DNA from: an uncultured Burkholderiales bacterium
GTDB taxonomy: Bacteria > Pseudomonadota > Gammaproteobacteria > Burkholderiales > Burkholderiaceae_C
Reading direction: 5' to 3'
NCBI GenBank assembly: GCA_903887655.1
Contig: CAISQQ010000267.1
Location: forward strand, 1 to 6,537
Length of the DNA: 6,537 nucleotides
In this document: piece by piece, positions 5,932 through 6,537 of the stretch
Layout: every line of letters begins with the position of its first letter
Position numbering within the stretch: position 1 is the stretch's first letter
Translations under genes and position numbers: made by a program
The notes under the pieces: model-generated
What the model saw: only the letters and a program-made list of their open reading frames with translations
Told to the model about the DNA's origin: nothing
Database searches by the model: none

Positions 5932-6537
5932 CGTAAGGTCTCAACCACACGCACGCGACTGCTTTTAGTCAAGGGTTCTTGGCTGTAGACCACCACTTGG
6001 TCATTGAGCTGCAAACCTTCCAAAACAACCATATCGCCGTCGAGGCTGGAGGCACCAACGCGTATCTTTGTAAAGACTGGCTTGCCGTTGATCAAGCGCC
6101 ACACCCCCATGGTGTCGCCTTGCCGTTGAATGCTGGCATTAGGAATAAGCAGCGCTTTCTCAACAAGTAGAAGCGCCAAGGTGACCTCGGCCACCTCTCC
6201 AACAGAAACATCTTTGGGTATTTGTGAAAACGAGACCAGTGCTACACGCTCTTCGGTCACGCTGTCACTTAGTAAATCGACACGAACAACCTGACCATTA
6301 AAACTGTTCTGCGCTTGCGAACGAACAACGATATGGGCGTCAAGCCCAGCTTTTAAGCCAGCAGATCGTCCTTGATCCAAGCGTAGTTTGACCCAAAGAC
6401 TTTGGGGATCAATTAAACGAATCACCGGCTGACCGGCAACAACTGTGGTGCCTGACTCCGCATCACGCGTCGTCACGACTCCGTCGGCGGGGGCGATCAG
6501 CCTCACGTTGTTTCGTTGCTGCTGCAAACCTGCGCGC
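5928..6537 (-). CDS. Periplasmic adaptor (membrane fusion protein) of a tripartite ABC exporter, partial
   Basis: This is the C-terminal 202 residues of an HlyD/DevB/MacA-type adaptor; the frame stays open to the right edge, so the signal or anchor segment, the first lipoyl half and most of the coiled-coil hairpin are outside the window. A TTG at 6527 could pass for a start, but it lies inside the fold. The visible part begins with the end of the hairpin (RAGLQQQRNNV), then the second half of the lipoyl/barrel-sandwich domain with the typical RLIAPADGVV and AGQPVIRLIDP. A beta-barrel domain follows (LWVKLRLDQG onward, including FNGQVVRVD) and then a membrane-proximal domain with LIPNASIQRQGD, a strong adaptor motif (usual form VPxxAI), and GLQLNDQVVV. 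The adaptor would bridge the FtsX-type permease to an outer-membrane channel. No TolC-like gene is visible here. It is the first gene seen of the minus-strand operon and its promoter lies beyond the window. Confidence 0.88.
   Translation of the reverse strand, partial: RAGLQQQRNNVRLIAPADGVVTTRDAESGTTVVAGQPVIRLIDPQSLWVKLRLDQGRSAGLKAGLDAHIVVRSQAQNSFNGQVVRVDLLSDSVTEERVALVSFSQIPKDVSVGEVAEVTLALLLVEKALLIPNASIQRQGDTMGVWRLINGKPVFTKIRVGASSLDGDMVVLEGLQLNDQVVVYSQEPLTKSSRVRVVETLR

Noticed and set aside
5928..6527. Treating the adaptor as a complete 199-residue gene starting at TTG 6527
   Set aside because: The frame stays open to the window edge (Arg-Ala-Gly precede it), and the start would fall in the middle of the conserved barrel-sandwich region; the gene is truncated by the window.
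1..6537. tRNA or rRNA genes, CRISPR array, insertion sequence, frameshifted gene
   Set aside because: Reading both strands I saw no periodic repeats, no transposase motif, no tRNA-like cloverleaf, and every main reading frame is intact.

Overview
The window looks like a piece of a betaproteobacterial (Burkholderiales, probably freshwater Comamonadaceae-like) chromosome. This is inferred from moderate-to-high GC, heavy use of TTG/CTG leucine codons, tight gene packing and the type of genes; no marker gene fixes the taxon.

Two convergent gene clusters meet in a 50-bp gap. The left cluster (+ strand, 1-3959) is a sulfur-oxidation style operon. It holds the last 21 codons of a membrane protein, then a fusion of an N-terminal DUF442/TIGR01244 (Blh-type) sulfurtransferase domain with a C-terminal type II sulfide:quinone oxidoreductase (SQR). 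A SulP-family anion transporter with a STAS domain starts on the last base of the SQR stop codon (TAATG), and an OsmC-family thiol peroxidase follows 7 bp later. A coherent reading is that SQR oxidises sulfide at the membrane and passes electrons to quinone, the fused domain handles the sulfane sulfur produced, SulP moves an inorganic sulfur oxyanion (or another anion), and OsmC deals with peroxide or thiol stress. The roles of SulP and OsmC in this pathway are inferred from context only.

The right cluster (- strand, 4010 to the right edge, transcribed right to left) encodes a tripartite ABC exporter: a periplasmic adaptor of the HlyD/DevB/MacA kind (its N-terminus lies beyond the window), a four-helix FtsX/MacB-type permease, and a separate ATPase. 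Both junctions are 4-base start/stop overlaps (ATGA and GTGA), so the genes are probably translationally coupled. The separate ATPase and the gene order resemble DevBCA more than MacAB (fused ATPase-permease) or LolCDE. The substrate cannot be read from the sequence.

Promoters of both clusters must lie outside the window, to the left and to the right. I saw no RNA gene, mobile element, CRISPR array, convincing terminator or pseudogene. The most interesting item is the sulfurtransferase-SQR fusion and its compact operon; the rest is fairly ordinary.
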